Shown in pieces: positions 11,891 through 20,207 of a DNA stretch of 64,000 nucleotides. Origin of the DNA: Burkholderiales bacterium (GTDB lineage Bacteria > Pseudomonadota > Gammaproteobacteria > Burkholderiales > Burkholderiaceae_C); the NCBI GenBank assembly GCA_029268225.1, contig JAJUGJ010000002.1, positions 124,001 through 188,000 on the forward strand, written 5' to 3'. The notes under the pieces were generated by a model. It saw only the letters and a list, made by a program, of their open reading frames with translations, ran no database searches and was not told the DNA's origin. How positions within the stretch are numbered: the stretch's first letter is position 1; each line of letters begins with the position of its first letter. The translations under genes were made by a program, and so were the position numbers.

Positions 11891-12092
11891 GTTGTAGTAG
11901 TAGAGCAGGCGTTTTGCTGTGCACAAGTCTTGTTTCAGCTTGTCAAATCAAGCACTTGCCTTCAGGACAAGGATGTGGAGCTGCATGCAGTTCGTGCAGG
12001 GGACAAACGACAACAACCTTGAAAAACCGCGCTTGCCTGTGGACAAGTCCTCACTTGTTCTGATCTTGTCCACAGCTTTGTTGGCTTGACAG
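11891..12092 (+). repeat. oriC direct repeat, copy 2
   Basis: A 202-bp module offset by 367-368 bp from copy 1 and adjacent to the dnaA terminator. It opens GTTGTAGTAGTAGAG and ends CTTTGTTGGCTTGACAG. Its first box is altered to TGTGCACAA, whereas copy 1 has TGTGGACAA at the equivalent place. Confidence 0.85.
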
Positions 12093-12095
12093 GGC

Positions 12096-12120
12096 AAAAA
12101 AAAGGAGGCCGAAACCTCCT
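12096..12120 (-). terminator. dnaA: Rho-independent terminator of dnaA
   Basis: On the minus strand AGGAGG and CCTCCT form a stem around TTTCGG, followed by a run of eight T before GCC. It sits 33 bp after the dnaA stop and separates dnaA from the origin spacer. Confidence 0.85.
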
Positions 12121-12153
12121 GATGCGTTGTGTGATCCGAGTGTGTGCGGCGAA

Positions 12154-13659
12154 TCAGCCCTTGAGCGTTTGCTCCAGCACGTGCAGTTGCTGGTTGAGTT
12201 CGGTGTCCTTGCCGCGCTCGCCGGCAATCTTGCGCACGGCGTGCAGCACGGTGGTGTGGTCGCGCCCACCAAACAGCTCGCCGATTTCCGGCAGGCTCTT
12301 TTGCGTCAGCTCCTTGGCCAGGTACATGGCGATCTGGCGCGGCTTGGCGATCGAGGCCGGGCGCTTCTTCGAATACATGTCCGCGACCTTGATCTTGTAG
12401 AAGTCGGCCACGGTTTTCTGGATGTTTTCCACCGAGATCTGGCGGTTCTGGATCGACAGCAGGTCCTTGAGGGCCTCGCGCGCCAGGTTGATCGTGATCT
12501 CCTTGTGGCTGAACTTGGCAAAGGCCAGCACCTTGCGCAGTGCGCCTTCGAGTTCGCGTACGTTGGCGCGCACGTTCTTGGCGACGAAGAAGGCGACGTC
12601 CTCGGGCATGTCGATGCCTTCCTGGGCAGCCTTCTTGATCAGGATCGCCACGCGCATTTCCAGCTCGGGCGGCTCAATCGCCACGGTCAGGCCGGCGTCG
12701 AAGCGCGAGGTCAGGCGTTCATCGATGTTGGCCAACCCCTTGGGATAGGTGTCGGACGTCATGATGATGTGCGCCTTCTTGGCCAGCAGCGCTTCGAAGG
12801 CGTTGAAGAACTCTTCTTGGGTGCGGTCCTTGCCGGCGAAGAACTGCACATCGTCGATCAGCAGCAGATCGAGGTTGTGGTACTTGGCCTTGAGCTCGTC
12901 AAAGGTCTTGCGCTGGTAGTTCTTGACCACGTCCGAGATGAACTGCTCGGCGTGCAGGTAGAGGATGCGCGCGTCCGGCTTGTCGGCCAGCAGGGCGTTG
13001 CCCACAGCGTTCATCAAGTGGGTTTTACCGAGGCCGACCCCACCGTAAATGAACAGCGGGTTGTACATCTGGCCGGGCGCGCCAGCCACGTGCAGGGCGG
13101 CGGTGCGGGCCATCTGGTTGGCGCGACCAGGCACAAGGTTGTCGAAAGTCAGCGCCGGGTTCAAGCCCATGACCTGAGGTTGTGCGCGACCACCGCGACT
13201 CGGTTCAGACGCCTGTGGATAGGCAGCACCCGCCGGACCTTGGTTGGCAGCCTGGGCCTGGGCCATCTGCGGAGGCATGGCCGGGCTGGCCTGCGCATTG
13301 GGGGGCAGGGCGCGACCCGGCATCACCATGCCGGGTCGCAAGCCACCGACGGGGGCGGCCATGCGCGGTGCCAGGGCCAGGTCCAGGCGGATTTCGCCCG
13401 ACTGCAGTTCCCCCAGAATGGCTTCAAGGCGTGCGCTGTACTGGGTGCGGATCCAGTCCAGCATGAAACGGTTGGCCACACGCACCGACACCAGGGTCAC
13501 ACCTTCGCTCTGGCTCACCTCGGCGGGCGGCAGCGGGCGGATCCAGGTGTTGAACTGCTGTTCAGGCAGTTCGGTGGCCAGGCGCTCACAGGTCCGTTGC
13601 CACAAGGTGGCGGGGTCGTCGGGGCTCTGGCCGGCGGTGGTCAATTCGGCGGCACTCAT
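12154..13659 (-). CDS. dnaA: Chromosomal replication initiator protein DnaA
   Basis: 501 residues from the ATG at 13659. Domain I has [25 protein letters not shown] near residues 20-45. A long Pro/Ala/Gln-rich domain II linker spans about 95-165. Domain III (AAA+) has [19 protein letters not shown] (Walker A) and [13 protein letters not shown] (Walker B), and domain IV ends in the DNA-binding helix [14 protein letters not shown]. DnaA-ATP binds DnaA boxes and melts the origin. A longer reading from 13707 exists but would cross the probable promoter and a DnaA box (13661-13669) that abuts the chosen start, so I reject it. That box and the one at 13722 suggest autoregulation. Confidence 0.98.
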   Translation of the reverse strand: MSAAELTTAGQSPDDPATLWQRTCERLATELPEQQFNTWIRPLPPAEVSQSEGVTLVSVRVANRFMLDWIRTQYSARLEAILGELQSGEIRLDLALAPRMAAPVGGLRPGMVMPGRALPPNAQASPAMPPQMAQAQAANQGPAGAAYPQASEPSRGGRAQPQVMGLNPALTFDNLVPGRANQMARTAALHVAGAPGQMYNPLFIYGGVGLGKTHLMNAVGNALLADKPDARILYLHAEQFISDVVKNYQRKTFDELKAKYHNLDLLLIDDVQFFAGKDRTQEEFFNAFEALLAKKAHIIMTSDTYPKGLANIDERLTSRFDAGLTVAIEPPELEMRVAILIKKAAQEGIDMPEDVAFFVAKNVRANVRELEGALRKVLAFAKFSHKEITINLAREALKDLLSIQNRQISVENIQKTVADFYKIKVADMYSKKRPASIAKPRQIAMYLAKELTQKSLPEIGELFGGRDHTTVLHAVRKIAGERGKDTELNQQLHVLEQTLKG

Positions 13660-13660
13660 G

Positions 13661-13669
13661 TGTGGACAA
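13661..13669 (-). promoter_or_regulatory. DnaA box at the dnaA start codon
   Basis: TTGTCCACA on the minus strand, one base before the dnaA ATG and overlapping the expected ribosome-binding region. Identical to the nonamers in the dnaA-dnaN spacer. Binding here could block dnaA expression (inference). Confidence 0.65.
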
Positions 13670-13688
13670 GTCTTTCTTCGGGGAGCGA

Positions 13689-13694
13689 ATTCTA
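13689..13694 (-). promoter_or_regulatory. dnaA: Possible -10 element of the dnaA promoter
   Basis: TAGAAT on the minus strand, 29 bp upstream of the dnaA ATG. No good -35 match lies 16-18 bp upstream; the consensus DnaA box at 13722-13730 occupies that zone, which fits a repressed promoter. Weak call. Confidence 0.35.
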
Positions 13695-13721
13695 AGCGCA
13701 TGAGCACAGGTCATTGACAGG

Positions 13722-13730
13722 TTATCCACA
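13722..13730 (+). promoter_or_regulatory. Consensus DnaA box upstream of dnaA
   Basis: TTATCCACA, an exact match to the strong DnaA box, in the 364-bp dnaA-rpmH spacer. It may serve autoregulation of dnaA or be a second, upstream part of the origin. The remainder of that spacer holds the rpmH promoter and no convincing gene. Confidence 0.8.
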
Positions 13731-13826
13731 GTTTTTTCCCGGGGTTCGTGATTTGGAACAAGCCGCGGTTCGGCGCCTGTGGGTGGGTCGTCGATGGGCA
13801 AACGCCGGGCCAGATTGGCGAAGGCA

Positions 13827-13855
13827 TTGACCCAAGGGCAAAAACCTGTTGTAAT
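13827..13855 (+). promoter_or_regulatory. rpmH: Sigma-70 type promoter of the rpmH operon
   Basis: TTGACC (13827-13832), 17-bp spacer, TGTAAT (13850-13855): five of six matches at -35, four of six at -10, ideal spacing. It is the best promoter match upstream of rpmH, leaving a leader of roughly 160 nt. Confidence 0.65.
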
Positions 13856-14023
13856 CGCGGGTTCGTTCGGTCAGCTGAACGCTTTGGCATGCCAGATTGG
13901 CGTGCTCGAGTGCGCAGAGAGGCCGGGTGCCACCTGGGCGGCAATTGCATCGCATCAGGGTTCACAAGACAGATAACGGATCAGGCCGGCCCATTGAGGC
14001 GCGGCCTTCTGAAGGACCATCTC

Positions 14024-14158
14024 ATGAAGCGTACTTACCAACCCTCCAAGACCCGCCGCGCCCGCACCCACGGTTTCCTGGTGCGCATGAAGACCAAGGG
14101 TGGCCGCAAGGTCATCGCTGCTCGCCGCGCCAAGGGCCGCAAGCGTCTGGGTCTGTAA
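14024..14158 (+). CDS. rpmH: 50S ribosomal protein bL34
   Basis: 44 residues, the universal length: [19 protein letters not shown] then [24 protein letters not shown] small basic protein of the large ribosomal subunit. GAAGGA lies eight bases before the ATG; the longer in-frame extension to 13748 covers the promoter and is rejected. First gene of the rpmH-rnpA-yidD-yidC group; a hairpin between it and rnpA probably reduces read-through. Confidence 0.99.
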   Translation: MKRTYQPSKTRRARTHGFLVRMKTKGGRKVIAARRAKGRKRLGL

Positions 14159-14218
14159 TTTCCCGTCCCGGTCTGGTCGGTGCCGTGAGGGCGTTCGACC
14201 AGTACAGGTGTGAACGAG

Positions 14219-14242
14219 GCCGGGCGCTGCCCGGCTTTGTTT
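14219..14242 (+). terminator. Terminator or attenuator between rpmH and rnpA
   Basis: GCCGGGC and GCCCGGC form a perfect 7-bp stem with a 3-nt loop, followed by TTTGTTT. It lies 60 bp after the rpmH stop and 24 bp before rnpA; partial termination would let rpmH be made in excess over rnpA. Confidence 0.7.
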
Positions 14243-14265
14243 CGACTTGACTTTCCTGACACACC

Positions 14266-14781
14266 GTGCGGCCACCCAGCCTGAAAGCTGCTGATTTTCA
14301 GAGGGCTTTGGGTTCGCGCCCGGTTTCGCGCACGACGCACTTCGTCTTGCATGCGCTGCCGTTGGTGCGTGCTGCGGATGCTGCTTCGGCAGGGTCCGAG
14401 CCTGAGGCCCTCGCTTCGCCAGCCCCGTTGTCCACAGACGAGGGGTTGTCGGCCGCCTTGTGTGTGGATGAGTGTGCACTCACTTTGCCCAGTTGTGGCC
14501 CGAGCGGCTGGCGACTGGGCTTGGTGCTGCCCAAAAAACAGGCGCGTCGTTCCGTGACGCGTTCCCTGATCCGTCACCAGGTCCGTGAGGCCCTGCGTCG
14601 ACATGGCCCTGACATCTGGGCTGCCGGCCGCCATGGCCCCGAGGTCGATGGCTGGGTCGTGCGTCTCAAAGCCCCGTTTGACCGTCAGCTCTTTCCCAGC
14701 GCCGCCTCCCGTGCGTTGAACGTGGCTGTGCGCGACGAACTTGACCAACTCTGGTCTCGTCTGGCCCGGAGTACGGCATGA
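14266..14781 (+). CDS. rnpA: Ribonuclease P protein component
   Basis: 171 residues from a GTG. RnpA binds M1 RNA and helps cut 5' leaders from precursor tRNAs. The signature helix is GLVLPKKQARRSVTRSLIRHQVREALRR near residues 83-112, followed by GWVVRLKAPFD and a C-terminal helix. The N-terminal strand FQRALGSRPVSRTTHFVLHAL is family-like. Between it and the signature lies an extra stretch of about 45 residues rich in Ala, Ser, Glu and Pro with two Cys, so the protein is much longer than the usual 115-130. It overlaps yidD by the ATGA arrangement. The start is uncertain: GTG is the first in-frame start that keeps the N-terminal strand. Confidence 0.92.
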   Translation: MRPPSLKAADFQRALGSRPVSRTTHFVLHALPLVRAADAASAGSEPEALASPAPLSTDEGLSAALCVDECALTLPSCGPSGWRLGLVLPKKQARRSVTRSLIRHQVREALRRHGPDIWAAGRHGPEVDGWVVRLKAPFDRQLFPSAASRALNVAVRDELDQLWSRLARSTA

Positions 14782-15104
14782 TGCACACGCTCCTCCATGT
14801 GTTCCGCCAAGGGCTGGCTGCGCTGTGCGCCGGTCTCAATGCGGTGCTGATGGGGGTCGTGAAAGCGTATCGGCTCTTGCTCAGCCCTTGGCTGGGCTCG
14901 GCCTGTCGTTTCACGCCCACCTGTTCCCAATATGCTTTGCAGGCGCTGGAGCGTCATGGTCCGGCCGCAGGGTCGTACCTGACGGCACGGCGTCTGCTGC
15001 GTTGTCATCCGGGTTGTCCGGGTGGCCATGACCCGGTGCCCGATCAGGCACCGCGTCTCTTGTCCCGTTTTTGCAACCCTTCGTCGGATTCCAATCGCCC
15101 ATGA
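14778..15104 (+). CDS. yidD: Membrane protein insertion efficiency factor YidD
   Basis: 108 residues. It carries the family core LLSPWLGSACRFTPTCSQYALQALERHG and LTARRLLRCHPGCPGGHDPVP, with the paired cysteines typical of YidD. It begins with an amphipathic/hydrophobic helix and is a small peripheral inner-membrane protein that assists YidC-dependent insertion. The ATG overlaps the rnpA stop (ATGA), and its own stop overlaps the yidC start in the same way, indicating tight translational coupling. A second ATG directly follows the first, so the start may be one codon later. Confidence 0.97.
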   Translation: MMHTLLHVFRQGLAALCAGLNAVLMGVVKAYRLLLSPWLGSACRFTPTCSQYALQALERHGPAAGSYLTARRLLRCHPGCPGGHDPVPDQAPRLLSRFCNPSSDSNRP

Positions 15105-16780
15105 ATGATCTGCGTCGCACCCTGCTGTGGTCGGTGTTTGCCGTCTCACTGCTGATGTTGTGGGATGGCTGGCTGGTTCACACTGGTCAACCTTCCTTGT
15201 TTGCGCCCGCACCGGTGGTGGCTTCGGCACCCGCTGCGTCGGGGCCGGCTTCGTCTGCCAACTTGCCCACTCCCAGTGCCGCGCTGGGCGCGCCCGCCGC
15301 AGCCGTGGCTGCCGACGGTGGTGCCAGTGCCCCGGTGGTGCCGAAAAGTGAGTTGATCACGGTCACCACCGATGTGGTCAAGGCGACGTTCGACACCTTG
15401 GGCGGCAGCCTGGTGCGCGTGGAGTTGCTGCAGCACCGTGCGCAAGATGATTTCAAGCAGAACATGGTCTTGTTCAACAAGACCGCGGGTCACACCTATG
15501 TGGCCGAGACCGGCTTGATTGCGACCACCGGACTGCCCAACCACAAAACCCCCTTCACTGTCTTGAGCACCGAGCGTGTGCTCGCCGATGGCGCGGACAA
15601 GCTGGTGGTGAAGATGGCCTCGGCACCGGTGAACGGTGTGCAGCTGATCAAGACCTTCACCTTCCCGCGTGGCAATTACGCCATCGATGTGAAGCAGGAA
15701 GTGGTCAACAGCTCCGCCGCTGCCGTCAGCCCACAGCTGTATGTGCAACTGGTGCGCGATGGTTCGGCCCCGACAGCCGAAGGCCCCACCATGATCGGTG
15801 CGCCTCAGGCCTACCTGGGTGGTGCGTTCTACACGGGCGAAGCCAAGTTCCAGAAGGTGGAGTTTGCCCAGATCGAGAAGAACGAGGCCGAGTTCCAGAA
15901 GAATGCCGACAACGGTTGGGTGGCCGTCGTCCAGCACTACTTCACCGCCGCCTGGTTGAACAACACCAAGACCGCGCGCGAGTTCTACGCCCGCAAGCTG
16001 GACAGCAACCTGTATGCCCTGGGCATGCTGTTCCCGGTGGGCGAAGTGGCCCCGGGTCAGACCAAGGCCATCGAGACGCAGCTGCTGGTCGGCCCGCAGG
16101 AAGAGGTCAAGCTGGCCAAGTTGGCCGAAGGCCTGGAGCTGGTCAAGGACTATGGCTGGACCCACATCATGGCCAAGCCTCTGTTCTGGCTGTTGAACTG
16201 GCTGCACAGCCTGATCGGCAACTGGGGCTGGGCGATCGTGGCCCTGGTGGTGCTGTTGAAGGCGGCGTTCTACTGGCTCAACGCCAGTGCCTACCGTTCG
16301 ATGGCCAAGATGAAGGCCCTGAACCCGCGCATCCAGCAGCTGCGTGAGAACCTCAAGGACAAGCCGCAGGAAATGCAGCAGCAGATGCTGAAGATCTACC
16401 GCGAGGAAAAGGTCAACCCGATCGGCGGCTGTCTGCCCATCCTGATCCAGATTCCGGTGTTCATTGCGCTGTACTGGGTGCTGCTGTCCTCGGTCGAGAT
16501 GCGCAACGCGCCCTGGATCGGTTGGATCACCGACCTGTCGATCAAGGATCCGTACTTCGTGCTGCCCGCGCTGATGACCCTGTCAACCTTGCTGCAGACC
16601 TGGCTGAACCCGACGCCGCCGGACCCCCTGCAGGCCAAGATGATGTGGATCATGCCGCTGCTGTTCAGCGTGATGTTCTTCTTCTTCCCGGCCGGTCTGG
16701 TGCTGTACTGGCTGACGAACAACATCCTGTCGATCGCCCAGCAGTGGATGATCAACCGCCAGTTGGGTGTGACCAAGTAA
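15101..16780 (+). CDS. yidC: Membrane protein insertase YidC
   Basis: 559 residues. MNDLRRTLLWSVFAVSLLMLWDGWLVH is TM1, followed by an Ala/Pro-rich spacer and the large periplasmic P1 beta domain (about 95-340). The conserved membrane core begins at GWTHIMAKPLFWLLNWLHSLIGNWGWAIV and includes the cytoplasmic coiled coil (RIQQLRENLKDKPQEMQQQMLKIYREEKVNP), GGCLPILIQIPVFIALYWVL, and the last helices ending NNILSIAQQWMINRQLGV. It inserts proteins into the inner membrane alone or with SecYEG. The ATG overlaps the yidD stop; a strong terminator follows. Confidence 0.99.
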   Translation: MNDLRRTLLWSVFAVSLLMLWDGWLVHTGQPSLFAPAPVVASAPAASGPASSANLPTPSAALGAPAAAVAADGGASAPVVPKSELITVTTDVVKATFDTLGGSLVRVELLQHRAQDDFKQNMVLFNKTAGHTYVAETGLIATTGLPNHKTPFTVLSTERVLADGADKLVVKMASAPVNGVQLIKTFTFPRGNYAIDVKQEVVNSSAAAVSPQLYVQLVRDGSAPTAEGPTMIGAPQAYLGGAFYTGEAKFQKVEFAQIEKNEAEFQKNADNGWVAVVQHYFTAAWLNNTKTAREFYARKLDSNLYALGMLFPVGEVAPGQTKAIETQLLVGPQEEVKLAKLAEGLELVKDYGWTHIMAKPLFWLLNWLHSLIGNWGWAIVALVVLLKAAFYWLNASAYRSMAKMKALNPRIQQLRENLKDKPQEMQQQMLKIYREEKVNPIGGCLPILIQIPVFIALYWVLLSSVEMRNAPWIGWITDLSIKDPYFVLPALMTLSTLLQTWLNPTPPDPLQAKMMWIMPLLFSVMFFFFPAGLVLYWLTNNILSIAQQWMINRQLGVTK

Positions 16781-16801
16781 GTCGCAGTCCACGCTGACAA
16801 G

Positions 16802-16840
16802 AAAAACCGCCTGTGCGCATCGCGCCAGGCGGTTTTTGTT
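16802..16840. terminator. Bidirectional rho-independent terminator
   Basis: AAAAACCGCCTG ... CAGGCGGTTTTTG: a 7-bp GC stem flanked by A-run and T-run, so it works in both directions. It ends the yidC operon and lies beyond the convergent membrane hydroxylase gene. Confidence 0.9.
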
Positions 16841-16907
16841 TGGGTGCTGCTGCGTCAGGCGACGGCCGGGCCGCTTGTGATGCAGCGGTGGCAGATGGCG
16901 GCCTGGT

Positions 16908-17888
16908 TCAGCGGTCGGCTGTCAGCGGCAGCGTGTCAAGGAACTCGGGTCCGTCGGCCAGGCGGGTCATGGGGCCGGCATCAGTGTCGTGTGGCTGTGA
17001 GCCTGCCTGGGCCTGGCGGGCCTTCATGCGCGACCAGGTCAGGGGCACCAGCAACTGGCCCAGGTAGTGGTGCACCGGGTAGGCGTGTTCGTTGAACAGG
17101 CCCATCTGCGTCGGGCGGGTGCGGTGCTTCGGGTAGACAAAGGTGCCGAACAGGTGGTCCCACAGCATGACGACGCTGTAGTTCTGCGCCTCGTGCAGCT
17201 GGTTGGAGTGGTGCCAGCGGTGGATCTCGTTGGTGCCGATCAGGTAGTTGAGCCAGCCGAAGCGGAAACGCACGTTCATGTGCGTGATGGTGGCCAGCAC
17301 GCTGCCGATCATGCCGCTCATGATGAAGGCCTCGGGGCTGACCCCGGTCTGGAAGGTGACGAAGACCGGGATGAGGCGGCGCCAGATCAGATCAAGCGGG
17401 TGGGCGCGACTGGCGTTGAGCACACTCAGGCGGTGGGCGCAGTGGTGCACGCTGTGCAGGCGCCACAGGGCGTCGATCTCATGGCCCATGCGGTGCGTCA
17501 CGTAGAACATGAAGTCGAAGGTCAGCCAGGCGATGAGCACCTGGGCCCACAGCGGCAGGTGATGAGCGGCCCAGCTCTCGGGCAGGACACCGAAGTGGAA
17601 CAGCAGGCCGGTGCCGGTGGCCGCCACCAGCACATGGATGAAGAAGTCGGTGAAGCCGGTGATGGCCACCAGCGCGACGTTGTGCAGGCTGTCGGTGAGC
17701 ACCTCGCCTTTCTCGAAGCGGTTGGCTTGCTCGGGCCACACATATTGCAGCGCGGTGCACAGGGCGTAATACGGAAACAGAAAGGTCAGTGCGATCTGGG
17801 TGGGATCGAACTGGGTGTTCAGCACGGTGTAGATGCCCAGGCCGAGGGCCCCGAACAGGAACCCCCAACTGGCGACGAGTGGCAACAT
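16908..17888 (-). CDS. Sterol desaturase / fatty acid hydroxylase family protein
   Basis: 326 residues from the ATG at 17888, with GGAGGA seven bases upstream. The much longer open frame toward 19394 is only antisense of mnmE. Four to five hydrophobic helices carry the di-iron histidine motifs HRMGH (about 160), HSVHHCAHR (about 175) and NEIHRWHHSNQLHE (about 240), the pattern HX3H-HX2HH-HX2HH of this family. Members hydroxylate or desaturate lipids with O2 at the membrane. The gene is divergent from mnmE. A paralogous protein is encoded at 27000-28019. Substrate not determinable. Confidence 0.93.
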   Translation of the reverse strand: MLPLVASWGFLFGALGLGIYTVLNTQFDPTQIALTFLFPYYALCTALQYVWPEQANRFEKGEVLTDSLHNVALVAITGFTDFFIHVLVAATGTGLLFHFGVLPESWAAHHLPLWAQVLIAWLTFDFMFYVTHRMGHEIDALWRLHSVHHCAHRLSVLNASRAHPLDLIWRRLIPVFVTFQTGVSPEAFIMSGMIGSVLATITHMNVRFRFGWLNYLIGTNEIHRWHHSNQLHEAQNYSVVMLWDHLFGTFVYPKHRTRPTQMGLFNEHAYPVHHYLGQLLVPLTWSRMKARQAQAGSQPHDTDAGPMTRLADGPEFLDTLPLTADR

Positions 17889-18047
17889 GATGCGTTCCTC
17901 CGCTTGTGGTGGGAGGCAGGGTAGGGGGGCGCGATGGGGCAGCCATCGGGGTTTGTGCGCAAGGCCCCGTGCTTGGGGGGACGCGTCTGCTCGGGGGACA
18001 ATGGCGCTTTGGCTGGGCGCCGGTGCGCCAGGGAGTGGGGAAGCGAG

Positions 18048-19478
18048 ATGGCCTTCAATGAACGCAATGTGCCGATCGTGGCGGTGGCCACGGCTTCGGG
18101 CCGCGGCGCGGTGGGCATCGTTCGGGTGTCGGGCAAGGGCTTGATGCCTTTGGCGCAAGCCATCTGTGGGCGCGAACTGGTGCCGCGCGTGGCCACCTAT
18201 GGGCCATTCCGTGATGCCCGGGGCGAGGCGCTCGACCATGGTCTGGCGCTTTACTTTCCCGCACCCCACAGCTACACCGGCGAGGATGTGCTGGAGTTTC
18301 AGGGTCATGGTGGCCCGGTGGTGATGCAGTTGCTGCTGGCGCGTTGTCTGGAGGCGGCCGCCGAAATCGATGCGATGAGCGGCCGGGCGCGCCTGCCCGG
18401 CTTGCGTCTGGCCGAACCCGGTGAGTTCACGCAGCGCGCTTTCCTCAACGACAAGATCGACCTGGCCCAGGCCGAGGCCATTGCCGACCTGATCGACGCC
18501 AGCACCGAAGCGGCGGCCCGGTCGGCCAGCCGTTCGCTGGGCGGTGCCTTCAGCCACGAGATCGAAGCGCTGCGCGAGCGGCTGATCAACCTGCGCATGC
18601 TGGTCGAAGCCACGCTGGACTTTCCCGAAGAGGAAATCGACTTCCTGGAAAAGGCCGATGCCCGCGGCAAGCTCAACCGCGTGGCCGACACCCTGGACGG
18701 CGTGTTGCGCCAGGCTCGCCAGGGCGCCTTGCTGCGTGAAGGCCTGCAGGTGGTGTTGGCCGGCCAGCCCAATGCGGGCAAGAGTTCCCTGCTCAATGCC
18801 TTGGCCGGGGCCGAGCTGGCCATCGTCACCCCGATTGCCGGCACCACGCGCGACAAGGTCAGCGAGACCATTCAGATCGAGGGCGTGCCCCTGCATGTGA
18901 TCGACACCGCCGGCCTGCGCGCGGCGCACGAGGCCTCTGACGAGGTGGAGCGCATCGGCATGGCGCGCAGCTGGGAGGCGATCGCGCAGGCCGACGCGGT
19001 GCTCTTCCTGCACGACCTCACCCGTGTGGGCGACACCGTCTACGCCCAGGCCGATGCCGACATCGCCGCGCGCCTGCCTGAGGGCGTGCCCGTGGTGCAT
19101 GTGTTCAACAAGGCCGATGCGGGCGTCTTGCCGGCTGCGGTCGAGGCCGCGGTGCAACCGCACGGACCGGTCTTGAGTCTGTCGGCCAAGACTGGCGATG
19201 GTTTGCAGACCCTGCGCCAGACCCTGCTCGACATCGCTGGCTGGCAAGCGGCACCGGAAGGCGTGTTCATCGCGCGCCAGCGCCATGTGCAGGCGCTGCG
19301 CACCGCCCGGGAACATCTGGAAGCCGCCCAGGCCCATGCGGCCTTGAACGATGGGGCTTTGGACCTGCTCGCCGAGGAGCTGCGCCTGACCCACAACGCC
19401 TTGGGCACCATCACGGGCGCGTTCTCGGCAGACGACCTCCTGGGTGAGATCTTCACCCGCTTTTGCATCGGCAAATGA
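18048..19478 (+). CDS. mnmE: tRNA uridine-5-carboxymethylaminomethyl(34) synthesis GTPase MnmE
   Basis: 476 residues. The N-terminal folate-binding domain shows [21 protein letters not shown] and [20 protein letters not shown]. The helical domain follows, and the inserted G domain contains [14 protein letters not shown] (G1), DTAGLR (G3) and NKAD (G4). The end FCIGK is the invariant C-terminal motif whose Cys is needed for catalysis. With MnmG it modifies U34 of several tRNAs; mnmG is at 28.5 kb in this window. The ATG at 18048 fits the family; earlier in-frame codons are non-homologous. Confidence 0.99.
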   Translation: MAFNERNVPIVAVATASGRGAVGIVRVSGKGLMPLAQAICGRELVPRVATYGPFRDARGEALDHGLALYFPAPHSYTGEDVLEFQGHGGPVVMQLLLARCLEAAAEIDAMSGRARLPGLRLAEPGEFTQRAFLNDKIDLAQAEAIADLIDASTEAAARSASRSLGGAFSHEIEALRERLINLRMLVEATLDFPEEEIDFLEKADARGKLNRVADTLDGVLRQARQGALLREGLQVVLAGQPNAGKSSLLNALAGAELAIVTPIAGTTRDKVSETIQIEGVPLHVIDTAGLRAAHEASDEVERIGMARSWEAIAQADAVLFLHDLTRVGDTVYAQADADIAARLPEGVPVVHVFNKADAGVLPAAVEAAVQPHGPVLSLSAKTGDGLQTLRQTLLDIAGWQAAPEGVFIARQRHVQALRTAREHLEAAQAHAALNDGALDLLAEELRLTHNALGTITGAFSADDLLGEIFTRFCIGK

Positions 19479-19636
19479 GGGCTTCCAGCGCAGCTTCAGG
19501 GTATGACCTGACCCTTTCGCATGTCAAAAACGGAAGCTTTGTGCAAATAGCGCACACCATTTGTGTCTGATCGATTAAATTCCAAGATCGGCGTGAAGCG
19601 GTATTGCCGCAGATAAAAATATAGACAGAGGCCACG

Positions 19637-20104
19637 ATGGATTCCACCGAACTGATTCAGGCGATTCAAACGCTCAATACGGAAGATGCCTTTCGTCCGC
19701 GTCTGGACCCTCAGCAGTGGCGGACCTTTTGTCAGTATCTGACGCGTCATGAACTGCGCTCCGGCGATTTGCTGATCAAGCAGGGCGACCAGGACCGCAC
19801 GGTGTATTTCCTGGGCCAGGGTTCCTTGCAGGTGTTTGTCACGGGCGCGGCTCCGGGGGCTTCGCGGATTGCCATCCTGCGTCCGGGGGCCATCTGTGGC
19901 GAGCCGGGTTTGTTTGGCGAGGGCACGCGCAGCGCCAACATCGAGGCCATGACCCCCTGTGTGGTCTACGCCCTGCGCCTGCCGCGTTTCGAGGAAATGG
20001 CCGCCCGTGTGCCCGTGATCGCCATCGAGGTGTTGCGTGCTGCCGGCAGCATCATGGCCTTGCGCATGCGCGCCAACCTGCACAAGCAAATTCCTTCGGC
20101 CTGA
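19637..20104 (+). CDS. Stand-alone cyclic nucleotide-binding domain protein
   Basis: 155 residues. A Crp/Fnr-type cNMP-binding beta roll spans about residues 30-125: RSGDLLIKQGDQDRTVYFLGQGSLQVFV, ILRPGAICGEPGLFGEGTRSANIEAMTPCVVYAL. The phosphate-binding cassette is GEPGLFGEGTRSANIEA, where canonical sensors have GE-L-RxA, so the ligand-contact residues look partly conserved (Arg present). A C-helix-like end follows but there is no DNA-binding helix-turn-helix. It may sense a nucleotide and act through protein contact. It is monocistronic with a 158-bp upstream gap, and its partner is unknown. Confidence 0.85.
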   Translation: MDSTELIQAIQTLNTEDAFRPRLDPQQWRTFCQYLTRHELRSGDLLIKQGDQDRTVYFLGQGSLQVFVTGAAPGASRIAILRPGAICGEPGLFGEGTRSANIEAMTPCVVYALRLPRFEEMAARVPVIAIEVLRAAGSIMALRMRANLHKQIPSA

Positions 20105-20207
20105 TGCGCCAGCGGTGAAAGACGGCCTGGGGGCGGCGGCCGGGGCTGCTTGTCCCTAGAATCTCGGGGTGCGGCCTGGGCCGCGGTTTGCAACTTTCCC
20201 GATTGCC

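Larger units (their letters stand above)
11296..12153. other. oriC: Probable replication origin (oriC) in the dnaA-dnaN spacer
   Basis: An 858-bp non-coding stretch that is clearly AT-richer than the flanks. It holds six DnaA-box-like nonamers: 11551-11559, 11670-11678, 11698-11706, 11918-11926, 12038-12046 and 12066-12074. Five read TGTGGACAA or its complement TTGTCCACA; the sixth (11918) is TGTGCACAA. Two pairs face each other 19 bp apart. T-rich/A-rich runs near 11505-11525 and 11560-11590 could be the unwinding element. Gene direction switches here in general terms: gyrB/dnaN/dnaA point left, rpmH and followers point right. The only open frames inside are short and composed partly of the DnaA-box repeats. 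Bases 11296-11500 carry no box and must contain the dnaN promoter, which I could not place. Confidence 0.8.

Noticed and set aside
13660..13707. DnaA start at 13707
   Set aside because: The additional codons run over the probable -10 and a DnaA box, have no ribosome site, and do not resemble DnaA domain I.
17889..19394. Long N-terminal extension of the sterol-desaturase-type gene
   Set aside because: It is antisense of mnmE and a GGAGGA-preceded ATG at 17888 gives the family-like N-terminus.
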